Below are positions 48,060 to 61,764 of a stretch of 64,000 nt of DNA, piece by piece. The notes below the pieces were generated by a model. It did no database searches. It was not told the origin of the DNA and was given only the letters and a program-made list of their open reading frames with translations. A program made the position numbers and the translations under genes. The DNA is from Acanthosoma haemorrhoidale (Eukaryota > Arthropoda > Insecta > Hemiptera > Acanthosomatidae): assembly GCA_930367205.1 (NCBI GenBank), contig OV884009.1, positions 91,843,189-91,907,188 on the forward strand, in the 5' to 3' direction. The number at the start of each line of letters is the position of its first letter. Within the stretch, counting starts at the first letter, position 1.

Positions 48060-48300
48060 TCTCAGTACTAGTTAGACACTAATGTTTATTTTAAAATGGT
48101 TTTCAGACTTTATAAGGCTTTATCCAGCTTTAACAATCACTTCCTGATACCTAAATATTCCTCTGTCCAATGATTGCCACAGTTAGGAGGACATTACACT
48201 TGATCTGCAGATGTTAAGGCAAGCGAATTGATTTTACATTACATAACTTTTTTTTTATTTTTGTATCGTGTAGTATCAAATTGGAAAATTATCTATTAAA
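48060..48300 (+). repeat. R1 interspersed repeat copy
   Basis: CTCAGTACTAGTTAGACACT, AATGTTTATTTTAAAATGG, TTTTCAGAC, TCCTCTGTCCAATGATTGCC, GATCTGCAGATGTTAAGGCA, AGTATCAAATTGGAAAATTA, in the R1 order. Confidence 0.65.
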
Positions 48301-48998
48301 CTAGACCTAATAATGAAATGGAAACTGTTCCAAAAAATAAAATCACTATTTTGCTTTGAGACATTGCTTTACTAAGAAACGCTCCGATGTAGTACAAGTT
48401 TAAATGCAAAGATAGCCGTCGTTTATGCAGTCTTGGAAAACTGTAAATAACAGTCAATCAGAGGGGAGAAGTTGGGATGGAGACTGGAAGCAGACACAGA
48501 AGCAGTTAACAGTTTGTCACAAGACAGAAACAGAGTGGGGTAGAGGGGCGAGACATCCCACTGAGTTAGGGGCTCTAAGTACGATTTGAGAAGAGGACTT
48601 GCAAAGTAGCTAAGTCCGATAATAAGCTGGATTCTCCTCTCGTCTCCACATCCATCACACGTGATCAATTCCCAAGCATCAATGTACAGGTTTTGCGTTT
48701 AATAAGATGATTGTCTTTAGTCTGACGCTGTAAACTTGGCTTAAATATAATAATGGGAAATTTGTGGAAAATGATAGTGAAAACAGAAAAAGAGCATAAT
48801 AATGTAAAAAGGTGGATTGAAAACAGATTAGGACTCGTTTTGTTGACAAACCGCCAGAAAATTCTTTATTTTCTTTTAATAACTGAGTCTTAAGACTGGA
48901 GCTTTTCTTTCTAACAGTTATGGTCTTCTAAATTAGAAAAGTATTATGTGTGTGTGTGTGTTATTATTAGCTTATTAGTATTATTTGTATAATGTATA
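48301..48998. other. No recognisable gene
   Basis: Short frames only. An 81-codon minus-strand frame at 48423-48668 has no recognised motif. A short (GT)n run ends the stretch. Confidence 0.5.
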
Positions 48999-49134
<136 letters not shown>

Positions 49135-49384
49135 TGCAAAATAATAACATACATGTATGCACAATGATTATGAGTACAACCATTTTTTATTCTTATTGAT
49201 TATACTTATTGCTTGCTTACTATAGATAATTATTTTATTATATTTTAATTTTATAGAAAACAAATAAAAAATGATAATATCTATCAAAAAACAATTTTCG
49301 ATAAGTTGTATCTTCCCTAATAGTACAATCCATAGGTGTAGGCAGCTTTTTATTAACATTTACGTAAGGCAAGATATTATATTC
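49135..49384. other. AT-rich spacer, nothing recognised
   Basis: Short AT-rich spacer between the GA microsatellite and LINE copy F. Confidence 0.5.
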
Positions 49385-50258
49385 GCAGCTTTCGACAAGG
49401 GTCTGGCACGCAGGTTTGCTTTAATGGCTTAAAAGATATTTACCACAGATCCTTTTCCTTATCCTACAATCCTATCTTTCAAACCGCTTCTTCCAAGTCC
49501 GCTGTGGGTTACAATATTCTAACTACTATCCCATAAAAGCACGAGTTCCACAGGGCAGTGTCCTAAGTCCCATCCTCTATAACCTATACACCACCGATGA
49601 CCCCAATACCTTCTTGGCCACATTTGCAGATGATACTGCAGTCTTGTCATCCCACTCAAACCCCGATATAGCAGCCCATAACCTTCAAAAACACCTTGAT
49701 GAGATCGAGCATTGGTGCAACCAATGGTGGATTAAAGCTAATGAAGCAAAATGTTCCCACATAACCTTCACCCTCTGCCGTAAGGCTTGCCCACTAGTTT
49801 CTTTTAATTCCATTCTTCTCCCTGTGTCCTGGTACTTACCACATACGAGGCTAAAAAAACGGAAAAAAAGAACTAAAAAGACGCTTTGGATAATTGTAAA
49901 GGCTACTTCGAAGGACATCCCATCTCTCAATAGAAAATAAACCAGTTATTTACAAAGTTATACTTAAGCCCATCTGGACATACGGGATAGAGCAATGGGG
50001 GACAGCAAAAAAGTCGTACATCAAGCGAATCAAAAGTCCTGAGAACAATAGTAAATGCCCCTTATTACGTCAGCGACAAAACCCTTCATAATGATCTGAA
50101 TATACCCTACATTCTTGAACTCATCCCTTCCAAGTTCACAAAATTCCATAGTAACCTATCCAACCACCCTAATTCCCTGCAGTCATTGCACTGCACCACT
50201 CGTCCCTATAATTCTGCTCGGAGACTAAAACGGCAGTGGCCTCGTGACCTGCTATAAA
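49385..50258 (+). mobile_element. LINE copy F, truncated at both ends
   Basis: Plus-strand piece from the AFDRVWH region of reverse transcriptase (AGGGTCTGGCACGCAGG) to just past the ORF2 stop (CCTCGTGACCTGCTATAA). It keeps GVPQGSVLGP-like codons and an open stretch at 49614-49940 with FADDTAVLSSH, then frameshifts and deletions. The 3' UTR and poly(A) are missing and no target-site duplication is visible, so the right end was lost after insertion or it moved as part of a larger rearrangement. Confidence 0.88.
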
Positions 50259-50991
50259 TATGTCGTTTTGTCAACACGACGTTTTAATGTATCTTTATTG
50301 TAGGCTCCTAATTTGTTTAAATAGATGGTTTGTTGAGTGGGTACATTTTTGGAAAAATAAATAGTTTAAATGTTTAATAGATGTATATAATTTTTTCATT
50401 TGTTATTCCTCGAGTATATTTGTAATCTTTGTCTAGTAGTCTTAGTTTTATGTTATCGTTAAACAGCGGTTGTGGAGGACTTTGTGGTGTTTTGTTATTT
50501 GAATTACTAGTTGAGCTCCATTAATGCGTAACAGATACACTGTTTATATATGAGGTATACTTGGAAACGCCTGGGCCTATGCTGTATATTTTCAAGTTGA
50601 GCACGTATCTAATAATTAGAAGCTCAGCGTTTATTTAAAGTTATGATTTGCCTTCCGGAAAAGGACAAATGAAGTACGGAATCGCAAAGCATTGATCAAA
50701 CTGTGTTTAATGAATTTTTTCCTCGCTAATTTATCTTATCCTTATGTACCCAAATAGATTAGTCTATTATATATAGAACTGTTATATCAAAGCAGACAAC
50801 TGGATGTAAGGGTGATAAAATACTATTACCCTCAAAACAAATATATTTCAATCGAAATATTTTTCATCGTTATTATGATCTCGATTTTTATGGACCAATT
50901 GTGGAGACACTTGCATAACCAAAACTTAACCTTTCTCCTTATTCAGCTACTCACAACAGTGCTAATTTATGTTCTTTTGTATGTTCAATGA

Positions 50992-51029
<38 letters not shown>

Positions 51030-52980
51030 ATAAGCAATAGTAATAGCCTGGTCTAAGACCTTCAATACGTTCTTATACATACTTCCATAGCAGTCACCCC
51101 AACAGAAACTCCATTTCCCATTCATTGGTGCCAAATATTAACATAAAATTATTCTTCATCGCCAAACTGTGACACACCTTTGTTAGTTTAATGTGACAAA
51201 TATGGCGCATTTGTTAGTAAAATTCCTGTTAAGAATAAATCTCACTGGCAGACAAGATAGACTAATGCAAGGAAAGATATAGGAGCGAACGAGAGGTAGC
51301 AATTCAAACTGTTTAAACCGAAATTAACGCGAATAGTGACAAGGCTGACTAAGAGCTTATTTAGATTTAGAAAAACTAACAAGCATACCTGTAAAGACGG
51401 CCGACAAACTGACCATTTGTAAATTTCGCAAGGACCGAAGAAAAAACTGATAAATTGTATACAGCTGATATTCAAATACAGGCAGGTCTTCCTGAGTTCT
51501 TTTTTTACAGTATGCCTTATTAAACTTATGGCGACTAACAACGAATAATTTCAAAAATTTAATAAGCCTACTGTTGATTTCAAAACATTTATTATCAGGT
51601 AATGGCGCAAACTGTCAACCATTTGTTTTATAACAGAAATACACAACCCGTACCCTAGAGGTTTTCACTACCCTTCGATAGGAAACAATAAAAAAACTGA
51701 CACGACTTGTGATACTTGGTTCAACTAGTTATGACTCGATAAAAAAGTAGGCAATAGACAGCTTTAAGTTTATACGATTACACGGGAATGAAAAAAAAAA
51801 AAAACCTACAGAAAAGCGAATAGGAGCTCCAAAGTTTAAATGGGTGTGGCGAAGGTTTTGCAAAGAATGTTCAAAACCCTTTTATCTCGAGCAGTTTTAT
51901 CTAAGCTTAAAGTTGGCCTCAGTATCACTGAACTTTGCCATAGTTTCCTTGTTACTTCTTCGGATCGGTTACATTTTTTTTATCTTTATATTTTTGTTTT
52001 TGTAAAGAACAATTGACTTTGTCACTGACACTTTAAGTGACGGCGGAACCCTGTGAATTCGGCCATAGAAGAGAATACGTTTTGTTAAAACATTAATTGT
52101 GGTTCTTCAGTTCACCAACTTTTACCTTTATACTCTCATCATTTATTTTTATTTTTAATTTGTTATCATTTGACGTATCTTCAGAGCACTTCAGAGAGCA
52201 TTTCAGCTTGATTACTCATCTTATTCTTCATCATTGGCCTCCCAAGAGGCAGCCCTGCAGAGATTACCTCGGCCTAGGTGACTCCTCTTGGTCTCTGGAG
52301 TGACATCTTTTAGCTAGACCAACCTATATCTTGAGACGAGTACGCTTATCTCCGGTTAGAGATGAAATACTCACTTCCCGAGCTATGTTATTGAATAAAT
52401 TTTATTCCTTAAATTAAACACTTAATAGACTATAAATTTAAAATAAAAAAGAGTTTATTTTATTTGCTAGTTATAGTTTTACTTGGTTAGTTTTATTAGT
52501 CTTAATATTACTTGTTCATACCGGGTGGCCGCTTTTCTTTTTGTTTATTGTTATGTACTTTATGTGCCAATTTATATTTTATTTCGGTTACGTGGCGTTG
52601 TGCGTAGTATATTCATGAACCACCCTTTTATACAGTTTACAGTTCTTAACCTTTTCTTTATATCTTTAATTTAATAAACTTTTACTTAATTATTACCTAT
52701 TATTTAATTTCCTTATGGCTCGAAGTGGGCCGCATTCACCTATAATCTCCTGCATCAAGACTCAGTTTGCTGAAAAATTGAGTATTTAGGTGTACTCAGT
52801 ATAGCCAACACAGCGCAACAATCACATTTTGACCTAAACAGGCAAATATATTTTCTAGAACTGTCGTATTTTCAAAAACACTTCTTTAACAATAACAACA
52901 GGACAAAATAAAGACGACCACATTGTTTTAGTTGAAGTAGGTTTTTTATTTTATCTCTCTAATAGTTCACTAATTAGGCA
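50259..52980. other. No recognisable gene; (AT)n at 50997-51026
   Basis: AT-rich with one AT microsatellite. The overlapping minus-strand frames at 51242-51554 have no recognised motif. 52100-52310 has somewhat more coding-like composition without an assignable frame. Confidence 0.5.
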
Positions 52981-54505
52981 TTAAGAGCGCGAGAGCCACA
53001 GACGCTCAGGACATGATTAGAGGAACTGGCCATTGCCAGAACTCCCACTATCACTTAGTTATAGCAGGTCACGAGGCCACTGCCGTTTTAATCTCCGAAG
53101 AGGATTATAGGGGTGAGTGGTGCAGTGCAATGACTGTGCTAGGGAATTAGGGTGGTTGGATAGGTTACTATGGAATTTTATGAACTTGGAAGGGATGAGT
53201 TCAAGAATATAGGGCATATTCAGATCATTGTGAAGGGTTTTGTTGCTGACGTAATAAGGGGCATTTACTATTGTTCTTAGGACTTTTGATTGAAAGGATT
53301 GGATGCGCTTGATGTTCGACTTTTTTGCTGTCCCCCATAGCTCTATTCCGTATGTCCAGATTGGCTTAAGTATAACCTTGTAAATAAGTAGTTTGTTTTC
53401 TATTGAGAGGTGGGATGTCCTTCGAAGTAGTCTGTACAGTTGTCCAAAGCGTCTGTTTAGTTCTTGTCTTTTTAGCCTCGTGTGTGGGTTCCATGTCAGT
53501 CTTTTGTCGAGATGGAAGCCTAGATACCGTACTGTCTCAGACACAGGGAGAGGAATTGAATTTAAAAAGACTGGTGGACAGGACTTGCGGCACAGGGTAA
53601 AGGTTATGTGGGAACATTTTCCTTCATTGACTTTGATTCGCCATTGGTTGCACCAATACTCGATCTCGTCGAGGTGTTTTTATGGTTTTGGGATGCTATA
53701 TTAGGGTCTGGATGGGTTGACAGGACTGCAGTGTCGTCTGCGAATGTTGCCAAGAAGGTATTGGTGGTAGAGGGGACATCAGCGGTGTATAGATTATAGA
53801 GGGTGGGACCCAGGACGCTGCCCTGTGGAACTCCTGCTTTAATGGGATAGTAGTTAGAATATTCTAAACCACAGCGGACTTGGAAGAAACGGTTTGAAAG
53901 GTAGGATTGTAGGATTAGGAATAGGGTTTGCGGTAAATATCCTTTGAGCTTGTAAAGCAAGCCTGCGTGCCAGACCCTGTCAAAAGCTTGAGCTATGTCC
54001 AGAAAGGCAGCAGTGCAATACTGTTTGGTTTCAAGGGCTGAGGATATGTGATCAACAACGCGAAGGCCTTGTTGAGCTGTGGAATGTCGTTGGCGGAAAC
54101 CAAACTGATGAGTAGGGTAAAGGTTTTTGGATTCAACAATTGGAAGTAGGCGTTTTAATAGGAGTTTTTCAAATATTTTTGAGAGGATAGGGAGTAGGCT
54201 AATTGGACGGTAAGATGAGGCGTCATTGGGTGGTTTACCGGGTTTGGCGAATAAGACAATAATGGAATGTTTCCAGAGGAGAGGAAAGTGCGTCGTTCGG
54301 ATAATGCAATTATATATATAGGTTAGGAAGATTATGGCTTTAGGAGGAAGTTGTTGGAGGATTCGAGGAGTAAGGAGATCATATCCTGGAGATTTTCGGT
54401 AAGGTAATTTTTTCAGAAGATATTTAACCTCGGAGGGGTTAACGGCTTTTGGTGGTAGTGAGAGAGGGATAGGTGAAGTGAGGAAATTTTCAACAGTTGG
54501 ACGGC
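52981..54505 (-). mobile_element. LINE copy G, minus strand, lacking both ends
   Basis: From left to right: a cut-off 3' UTR (starting AGAGCGCGAGAGCCACAGAC), the ORF2 stop at about 53059, and reverse transcriptase up to FLTSPIPLSLPPKAVNP. The copy is well preserved but has no poly(A) end and begins in the middle of ORF2. Its reverse transcriptase has three residues that copy A lacks (the AKP before GKPPNDAS), so copy A carries a small deletion there. Confidence 0.9.
53059..54505 (-). pseudogene. ORF2 fragment of LINE copy G, one frameshift
   Basis: About 480 codons in two frames. The upstream frame (to about 53604) covers the reverse transcriptase core with SYRPISLLP, AFDRVWHAGLLYKLK, GVPQGSVLGPTLYNLYT and FADDTAVLSTH. 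A small deletion near 53680 shifts the frame just after the palm domain. The downstream frame (53059-53544) covers the C-terminal region to RPRDLL. The frame at the 5' side runs 100 bases into flanking DNA and is not part of the element. Confidence 0.88.
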
Positions 54506-57333
54506 CTGGACCATTAATGCACCAAAATGAACCATGGTCAATTTTAATTTTTAAAAACTGAATTTCAATTAAAAAGAAGTAATGTTGGGTGTAAGGCTTT
54601 AATCCACCACCCAACTATTGATACCACCAAAAATTATATACAACATTAAAAATATTTATACAAATAAATAAGAAAATCATATTATAGTATTGATTCACAT
54701 GGATATTGAACTATACAAAAGGTGAAAATCAAAGAAAAGAAATTTAAACTTAATAATAATACATACAATTATAATACAAATTCGATCTAACATCTTAGAT
54801 ATAAAATAAGGTAATATTAAGGTGGAATGACAGATAAGATAAAGACAGCTCTGTGCAAAACAAATATAATCAAGATACTGTCTTGGTGGTATCTCTATGC
54901 TAAGCTACTGTGTCCCCAAGTGGAACTACATTTAAGGGTCACTATCAATACTGCAGAAGTCTTGTGAAGGACATCTTAATCTTAGATACGCAATGATATT
55001 TCTCGAAGTAAAACTTAGCCAATTTTATGGGTCTTATCAATGCTGCCAACCTTAGTTGCAATAGTCAAGTTCAACTATACTTTTGGGCTCAGTTCATTAA
55101 TGTTTCGTTTGAACCAACCCTTACAAATATCGATGAGTTATATGATGCTAAGAATATTGTAATGCTAATGTTATATATAATGATAAAAGTAGAAGGGGGT
55201 TTAGGAGAACTGTATATTTGCCTCGTGACTTCATAGAAGTCACTGATATTTTTAAGTAAGCAACCGCATTCCTTCCAAGACCTCCATCCCAATTCCGGAA
55301 CTACCCTTCTCTTATACACCTATTTCTCAGCTTTAGCCCCAGTTCCCACTTTTGTCCGAAGCACTCGTCGCTAAACATCCGATCCAGTATGTAGTAACAT
55401 AACTCTTAATATTTGTATATACCAGTGTTTTGCTTTTACTTCATAATAAACCTTTTTTTCTTTTCTTTTAAAAAACTCTCCTCTACAATGATTATTTAAT
55501 TGATGGACATTTATTGCAGTAAGATTAAAGAAACTCTCCTGTGTGGTGCGGGTAACGCTTTTTCTGTTGAAATATTGCACATAAATAGATGTTTATACAA
55601 TCTTGCTCTATAATATATATTTATGTTTCAATACAAACATATATTTTAGTATTCTATTATGGCCTTAACAAAAAATGAATAAGCCTCACTTTGGTGGCTA
55701 GTCATTTGTTACTGTATCTTTGATGTATTAATAAAAAAAATGTAAATTAAACTTATAATTTCTTCTATAAGGTCATTGACAAACAAACATTTACATGAAA
55801 GAAATACAATTAGAAAATTTAATAGATTAAAATTTTTAGAGTTGTTTACAGTTGTTATACATTGAAGTAAGAAGTACAAGGTAATATGAAGTATGAGGAA
55901 ATATGAAGTAAGTAGGAGAAAATACGAAGTATGAGGGCCCTCACGTATAATATGTTTGACCATCCGCAAACTGGAACAAATTATCATCAACACCACTCTT
56001 CTTAAAACAACTCCAAAACTGACAACCTCTCCTTTATAGCCTCTCTCAGCAACTCCCCTTGTCTAGTAACTATAGACAACTGCAGTCCCAGCCTTCCACT
56101 CAGCTCTTCCAAGTACTCACATATTTCCTGCTCTCATTCACTTGTTATAGATTTAAACTTTTTATAATTTATTTTATTTTATTTAATATTTTATATGATA
56201 AAATATTTAAAATCACTTGAAAAAAAAAATTACAATATAAAGGTAAAAATAATAAAAACAGATGTATTGCGATGAATTTTCTAATAAAATTGAAATTGTC
56301 TAGAGATTGGTCAGTTACTATCGAAGTGTCATTAGGTGGATAATTCTCACTATTATTCGGGTGGAGAATATTTTCTGTATAAAAACACTCTTCCATATGA
56401 GTTCAATACATATCTATATTGAGACTTCCTGGATTTTGGGTTTTCCAAAACCCAAGTAAATTAATACTAACTAATATTACCTTTAGTAATCTTAGCTAAA
56501 CATGTTTAATTTCTTTTAATATAGTTTAGATATTTCAGCGAGCTGGTTTGAATATTCGAGACGAGATGGAAGGACTGTCGTTCCTGGGCAGGATACCGTT
56601 TCCCGGTCAGCTAACTGCTAAGACGCTGGTGAGAGAGACGCGGACGCCCCGGCTATATCACGCAGCTATTATCTAGTGTCGGCTGGGTTCCAGTTTAGTT
56701 TTTAAATTTTATGTTAGCCCACATGGCTATGTATAGATCACTCATTTAACAGTTAAACAAATTAAAATCGAAAAATTGGTCGATATTTTGACCGATGAAT
56801 AATAAACTGTTAAAACCAGCTTTGATTGATGTATTTTATTTTGAATTATTACTATCATTAAAATTATCTTTCCCTTACCACATTTCTAACTTGAGTGTTG
56901 GATAACCGAATGGATACCATGTACATAAGCAAAAGTAGAACTGTATTTTTTCTTGTATCATTTCATTATTTTCATATTAGTCCCATTATTCTGAGAGATG
57001 TATAATTAAACATTTGTCTTCTTCGTCTTTTGGAGCTAGGGTTTTTGGATGTCATTCTATTTCCGTTTCTGCTTCACTCAGTGTGTCCTTGGTTTTTGTA
57101 CCGCACATTTCCCACTCGTGGCGCGTTACTGATCTTCTGGGGTACACGCGACCCCAAATTGCGTCAGTCAATTTGTTTTTATACCTCTAACTAACTTTTT
57201 TTACGATTACTTTATGTTTAATTACAATTCAGTCATGTTTTAGTTTTTATTCGTATTATTATCTGTGTATAACTCTATACAGCTTCACTCAAAACATGAT
57301 TTTCACCTTTGATGCGCATGCGAGAAATGGTGC
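54506..57333. other. No recognisable gene
   Basis: AT-rich. 54584-54615 holds an 8-bp inverted pair (GTTGGGTG / CACCCAAC). 55860-55930 contains short imperfect repeats of GAAGTATGAGGAAATA type. 56560-56700 is GC-richer without a frame. Confidence 0.5.
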
Positions 57334-57992
57334 TGTAGCGCCCGCTAACTAAGTTAAATCACCCTATACTCTAGTGCATATATAATGTATTGTAATTAGA
57401 TGTAAAACATGGTAAAAGCTTTTTCTAGCAATAAACGTGGACCGGCAGTCGTAAATAAGGCAGGTAAGAGGGTCGACGACCGTCAGCCATAAAATCTAAC
57501 AGCCATGCCATAAAACAGTCCTTTAGGGGACGAGGGGTTACGCACCTCGTGGCAGGTGTGCGCATTTCCTCACGTCGGCCTAGCCCCCCCCCCCCAAGCA
57601 GGAACTATATTTAAGCCAGTGCGTTTGGCTCACTATCTCTCAGTCTCCTCATCTCCTCAGCCGCTGTTACTCGGTCGCTTTACGCCAGGGCCCCGGGGCC
57701 CTGGAAGTAAGCTCACTCAGTCTTCTACTCTTTTCATCCGCTGTTACTCGGTGTCTCTTTACGCCAGGGCCCCATGGCCCTGGAAGGCAGTCACTTAGAC
57801 TCCTCGTCAGCCCACTCTCTCTTCAGCGCCGCTGAGTCTGTCACCCTGTTACTCAGTCTCCTTGCAGACCCTCTGGCACCTTGTACCTGTTACGCTGCCG
57901 GGCCCCCGCCCGAACTCTTGTCTTATTCTTCATGAAACCTCTGTATCTCTTCTCTTGAACATAGTGTCTTGTCGGGACACATCCCTATCATA
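57334..57992 (+). promoter_or_regulatory. GC-rich island with core promoter; possible LTR
   Basis: A sharp rise in GC. A TATA box (TATATTTAAG, 57606-57615) is followed by a TCAGTC initiator about 30 bases on. Two diverged tandem units of about 80 bases follow, each with CCGCTGTTACTCGGT, TTTACGCCAGGGCCCC and GGCCCTGGAAG. The first contains a perfect 20-base palindrome (57685-57704). The left side starts TGTAGCGCCCGC with an AATAAAC signal, and the right side reads TCTTGTCGGGACACATCCC, which looks like an LTR end. No second LTR or pol lies nearby, so it is either a solo LTR or a host promoter. Confidence 0.45.
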
Positions 57993-58180
57993 AAATGGAG
58001 TCAGATATTAACGCCGACATGGAACATGGTCCATGTTATAAACTACAACAAACTGCACTTGTCACCAGGGCTAGATTGATTAGGCACTCCCCTAGTGGCA
58101 ACCCGTCAGGTGTCTTTTTTTCCTTCTACGCGCAATATGTTGCAATCACTTTTACGATTATTTTCATTTCAGAATTATGA
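57993..58180 (+). other. Short ORF after the GC-rich island
   Basis: 61 codons from ATAAAATGGAG, starting MESDINADMEHGPCYKLQQT, then VTRARLIRHSPSGNPSG. It sits where a gag start or a first exon would be, about 350 bases after the predicted initiator. After NPSG the composition turns hydrophobic and random, and CCGTCAGGTGTC could be a weak splice donor. I do not recognise the peptide. Confidence 0.3.
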
Positions 58181-61100
58181 CGTAAAGGAAATATTTATTT
58201 TATGAAAACCCTGTCGTGAAATTATTTTAACGCCCTTTAAATGTACCTTTAACGTTGAATAATTACTTATTATTGATTAATGTTCTTGTTATTTAAAAAA
58301 ATAATTGAGACCCCCAGCAAAATACCAGGAAAAAAATCAAAAAAATGTAAAGTACAAGCAACTATCGTTGTATGAAAAATACATGCAACTAACTGAAGGT
58401 CAAGCAGATAACAGAAATAAATAAAACTTAAAAGACATAACAACTGGAACTCTTCAGCTATCAACAGTGTGTAATCGAGAAAGCAACTTTTCGCTTGAAT
58501 GGTGTGAGCTGATGGCGGATAGAGCCTCACATCTTAACTGCACAATCCAATCAACTGTTGATGATGGGTCGCCTCAAGCGGTCCTTTCCAAGGAGTAGGG
58601 AGGCCTCTAAAAGAATTAGACCCTGAAGTGTTGTGAGCGTCAGGGTGAATCATTGACGCCTCGTTGTAGGGATTTGACATCACGTACTTGAAACAAGATG
58701 GAGCGTTTCTGAACCGGGTGAGTATAAAACGCCATGACTAGACAAATTCTGATAGATTTATTTCCACTATTAACTTAATAAAATAATTGTGTGCTAATGT
58801 CCTCTAGATGTCTAAATGAAAGACTATCATCATCATATTGGTTATGAATAAAATCTTAATAAAAGAATACTTCCCATTTTAATTTATGAAAAAATAAAAA
58901 ACTATATATCATTAGCAGACATTCTAAAATTAATTCGTTCACTCAGAGGGGAGGTGCAAAAATAGTGACGCTAGTCCTTGTTCAGAGTACCCTCAAACAA
59001 CAGGACCTGGACGCCCCATTATATTCAGGTAAATAATAAAATATTTGTGTGGCTGTAGCCTTTTTTTACATTTTAGGCCCAATTCACGCATGGGATTTTC
59101 GCTAATTGAATTTCAAATTTTTTTTAATATATAAGATATTGAAATATTATTTGTACTATCCAAAAAGTGAACAAGATAGTTTACCAGATAAAATACGGCA
59201 TATTCGTTTAAACCACAATATGAAATCATTTTTATAATTAAAAAGAATTACGAAAATATTGATTCTTGTAACAAATAGTTTGAGCTACATCCAAGAAAAA
59301 GTGACCAATAATAGTTGTACCAATTACTATGGGAAATGACCTACCTTGGGAAAAAATTAATAGATACATAATATAATATATAATAAATTTAAAGAGTGAT
59401 AAGACCGATTTTGGTAGTATTTTGGCTTCATCTTTTGCTAAACATATTTTTATTGAATATATTTTATTCTCATAATTAGACACTTAATAGACTAAACTTT
59501 TAAGAGTTTATTTTCTTTGGCCAGATATAATTTTTAGTTAATTCTTACTAGGGTAGTTTTATCAGTCTTAATATTAATTGTTCATACCGTAAATGGGTGG
59601 ACACTTTTCTTTTCGTTTTTTAGTATCTAGTATTTTGTGTTAATATGTATTCCTTAAGGGTTATGAATTTTCCTTTTTGTTACATGTAAGAGACTATATT
59701 ATGAGTAATCCGTTAACATTATATACCATCGAGGGACGAGAATGTGAATATAAATATTAAAAAATAAACTATCTAATCTAAATAAATATTTGAATAATAA
59801 TTTTTATTTAAGTAGGAATGTGATTTTAGAAACACATAAAAAATGACTGGGTTCGAAAAAAGACAGCAGCACCACCACAAAGGGCTTGGAAAGATATTTG
59901 TTTAATAGTTAGCTATTTTAATTATATATATATTATGCCATCAATAACTTACTTAGTGATCGAATGTGATCCTGGCTCAAAAACCACGGTCCAACGTTAC
60001 TATGGTTTGCTGAATTTTTTTATTGTTATTGATTTGTTGAATGATGTTTTTTGCTTACAATTTACTTTAAACGTTTATGGATCATTTCTGATTGATTTTT
60101 CACCATTTTTAATTTCAATTGTATTACATTTATACAGATTGACATAAATGTTTTGTGTTTTAGAATTAGATTAGACTCGGTAAATGGATTAATTTAGACA
60201 TTATAACTTGAAAAATACATTATAGAAAGTTTCGTTAGTGCACCTAACTAAACAAGGAATAAGTCAATGAACGCTCATCGGAACACATGAATACAAATAA
60301 CAGCAATTGAACATTTTAAAGCATGTTCTCAAGAAACTGCGTTAGTAAAATGAATTTAAGACTACTATTTAAAATTTGTTTAAGTTAAGCTTGGAATAAA
60401 TTGCGTTTTAATTATAGGAGTAAGGTTGCCTCAAGTGTAGGAGGAAGAGAATTAATGATTTCGGTGGTATTACCGTCACAACCATTTATCATATAAAAAT
60501 TATGTTTAGCTCTCGGTGATATTTAAAGGCAGGTTGTCATATTATATTACGCTTAAAGTGCGCTATTGTGGAGCTTGTTAGCTGAACAAACGTAGCCCGA
60601 GATTATTGAATGGGTATTTGAAATTCTCTTGTCAGCAATTCATTATTCACACTAACGAACAATAATAGAATATATATATATATATATATATGATAGCTAT
60701 AACTGATAAAACAAACAGCATGTTTACATTAATCTGCTCTTTTGCTATAAGCTAAATCGACTAAGCTAAATAAACACGTTTTGACAAATATTAATCTAAA
60801 ACGATGCCATTTTCTCGATAAAAACAGCTTCATATATTTCACATTATTATTTACATTTGAATTACAAATTAAAAAGGCACCATTACAATCTTTAATTCCA
60901 ACCGCTTTTATTGCTGAATACACTTGTATCAGAATAAATGAGTGATCGAAAGAAAATATTAAGGTATTTCAGATAGTCGTAACACGCCCGCATACTGACA
61001 TCTGGACATAGTCTAAAGATTAGGTAAATATTTCACCAAGGAAAATTATTATAGGTAAACTAGTACCAACCCCCCCCCGCCAAGAAAAAAAATATTTTTT

Positions 61101-61764
61101 GTAGAATCTAAAATTAATCACCCTTAAAAAAGTCATATGAAGAGGTTCTTTGGAGGTCTGAAGAGCACCTGACTGACACAGAATGAGTGAAGAACCATAA
61201 ATAAAATGTCTTAATTCTAAATTAAGATTACAATACGACAACACAGAAAAGACCCACTGCGAAGATGTGGGTGTAGTGGTCAAGATGGCAAAATTACATT
61301 AAACTAAAAAAACAGACAACTGGAAGGCTCCATTTGTACACTGTTAAAATGATGACGCCTTAATAGACTTCCAGCGGTCATTTACATCGGCAATGCATCA
61401 TTTACTTGGACTGGACGACTGAAATGCTCATTGAAATGGGCCCTTTGGAGTATGAAAAATTCTTGAAAACTTTCTGAGAGAGAAAGACCCTAATTGACGA
61501 CTTATAGAGTTATTTCAAATACAAAGTTGCCCTATACCCACTGTTTTTCAATTTTCATTTCAATAATTCAGAAATAAAAAAAACAGTCTAGTCAGCGATA
61601 TACAATGGGTCCATAAGCACCGATGAAAACCTTCTTTAGAGTATTCACACTTTCATAATTGATGGAGGATACATACATCATCCATTGAAATGGAACAAGC
61701 TAACTTCCGGATTCTACATTGATGTGACGTCTGTGACGTGTGTGAGATACACCCAAAAGCATTT
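58181..61764. other. No recognisable gene; (AT)n at 60669-60691
   Basis: Mostly AT-rich. 58560-58735 is GC-richer and contains ACCGGGTGAGTATA, a good splice-donor match, but the ATG just before it meets a stop after four codons, so at most it would be an untranslated exon. Nothing else can be supported. Confidence 0.45.

Noticed and set aside
54506..54614. N-terminal extension of the ORF2 fragment in LINE copy G
   Set aside because: These codons lie in flanking DNA beyond the point where similarity to other copies stops.
58720..58735. Host exon ending at GGGTGAGTATA
   Set aside because: The splice donor match is good, but the ATG just before it is followed by a stop after four codons and no partner exon is visible.
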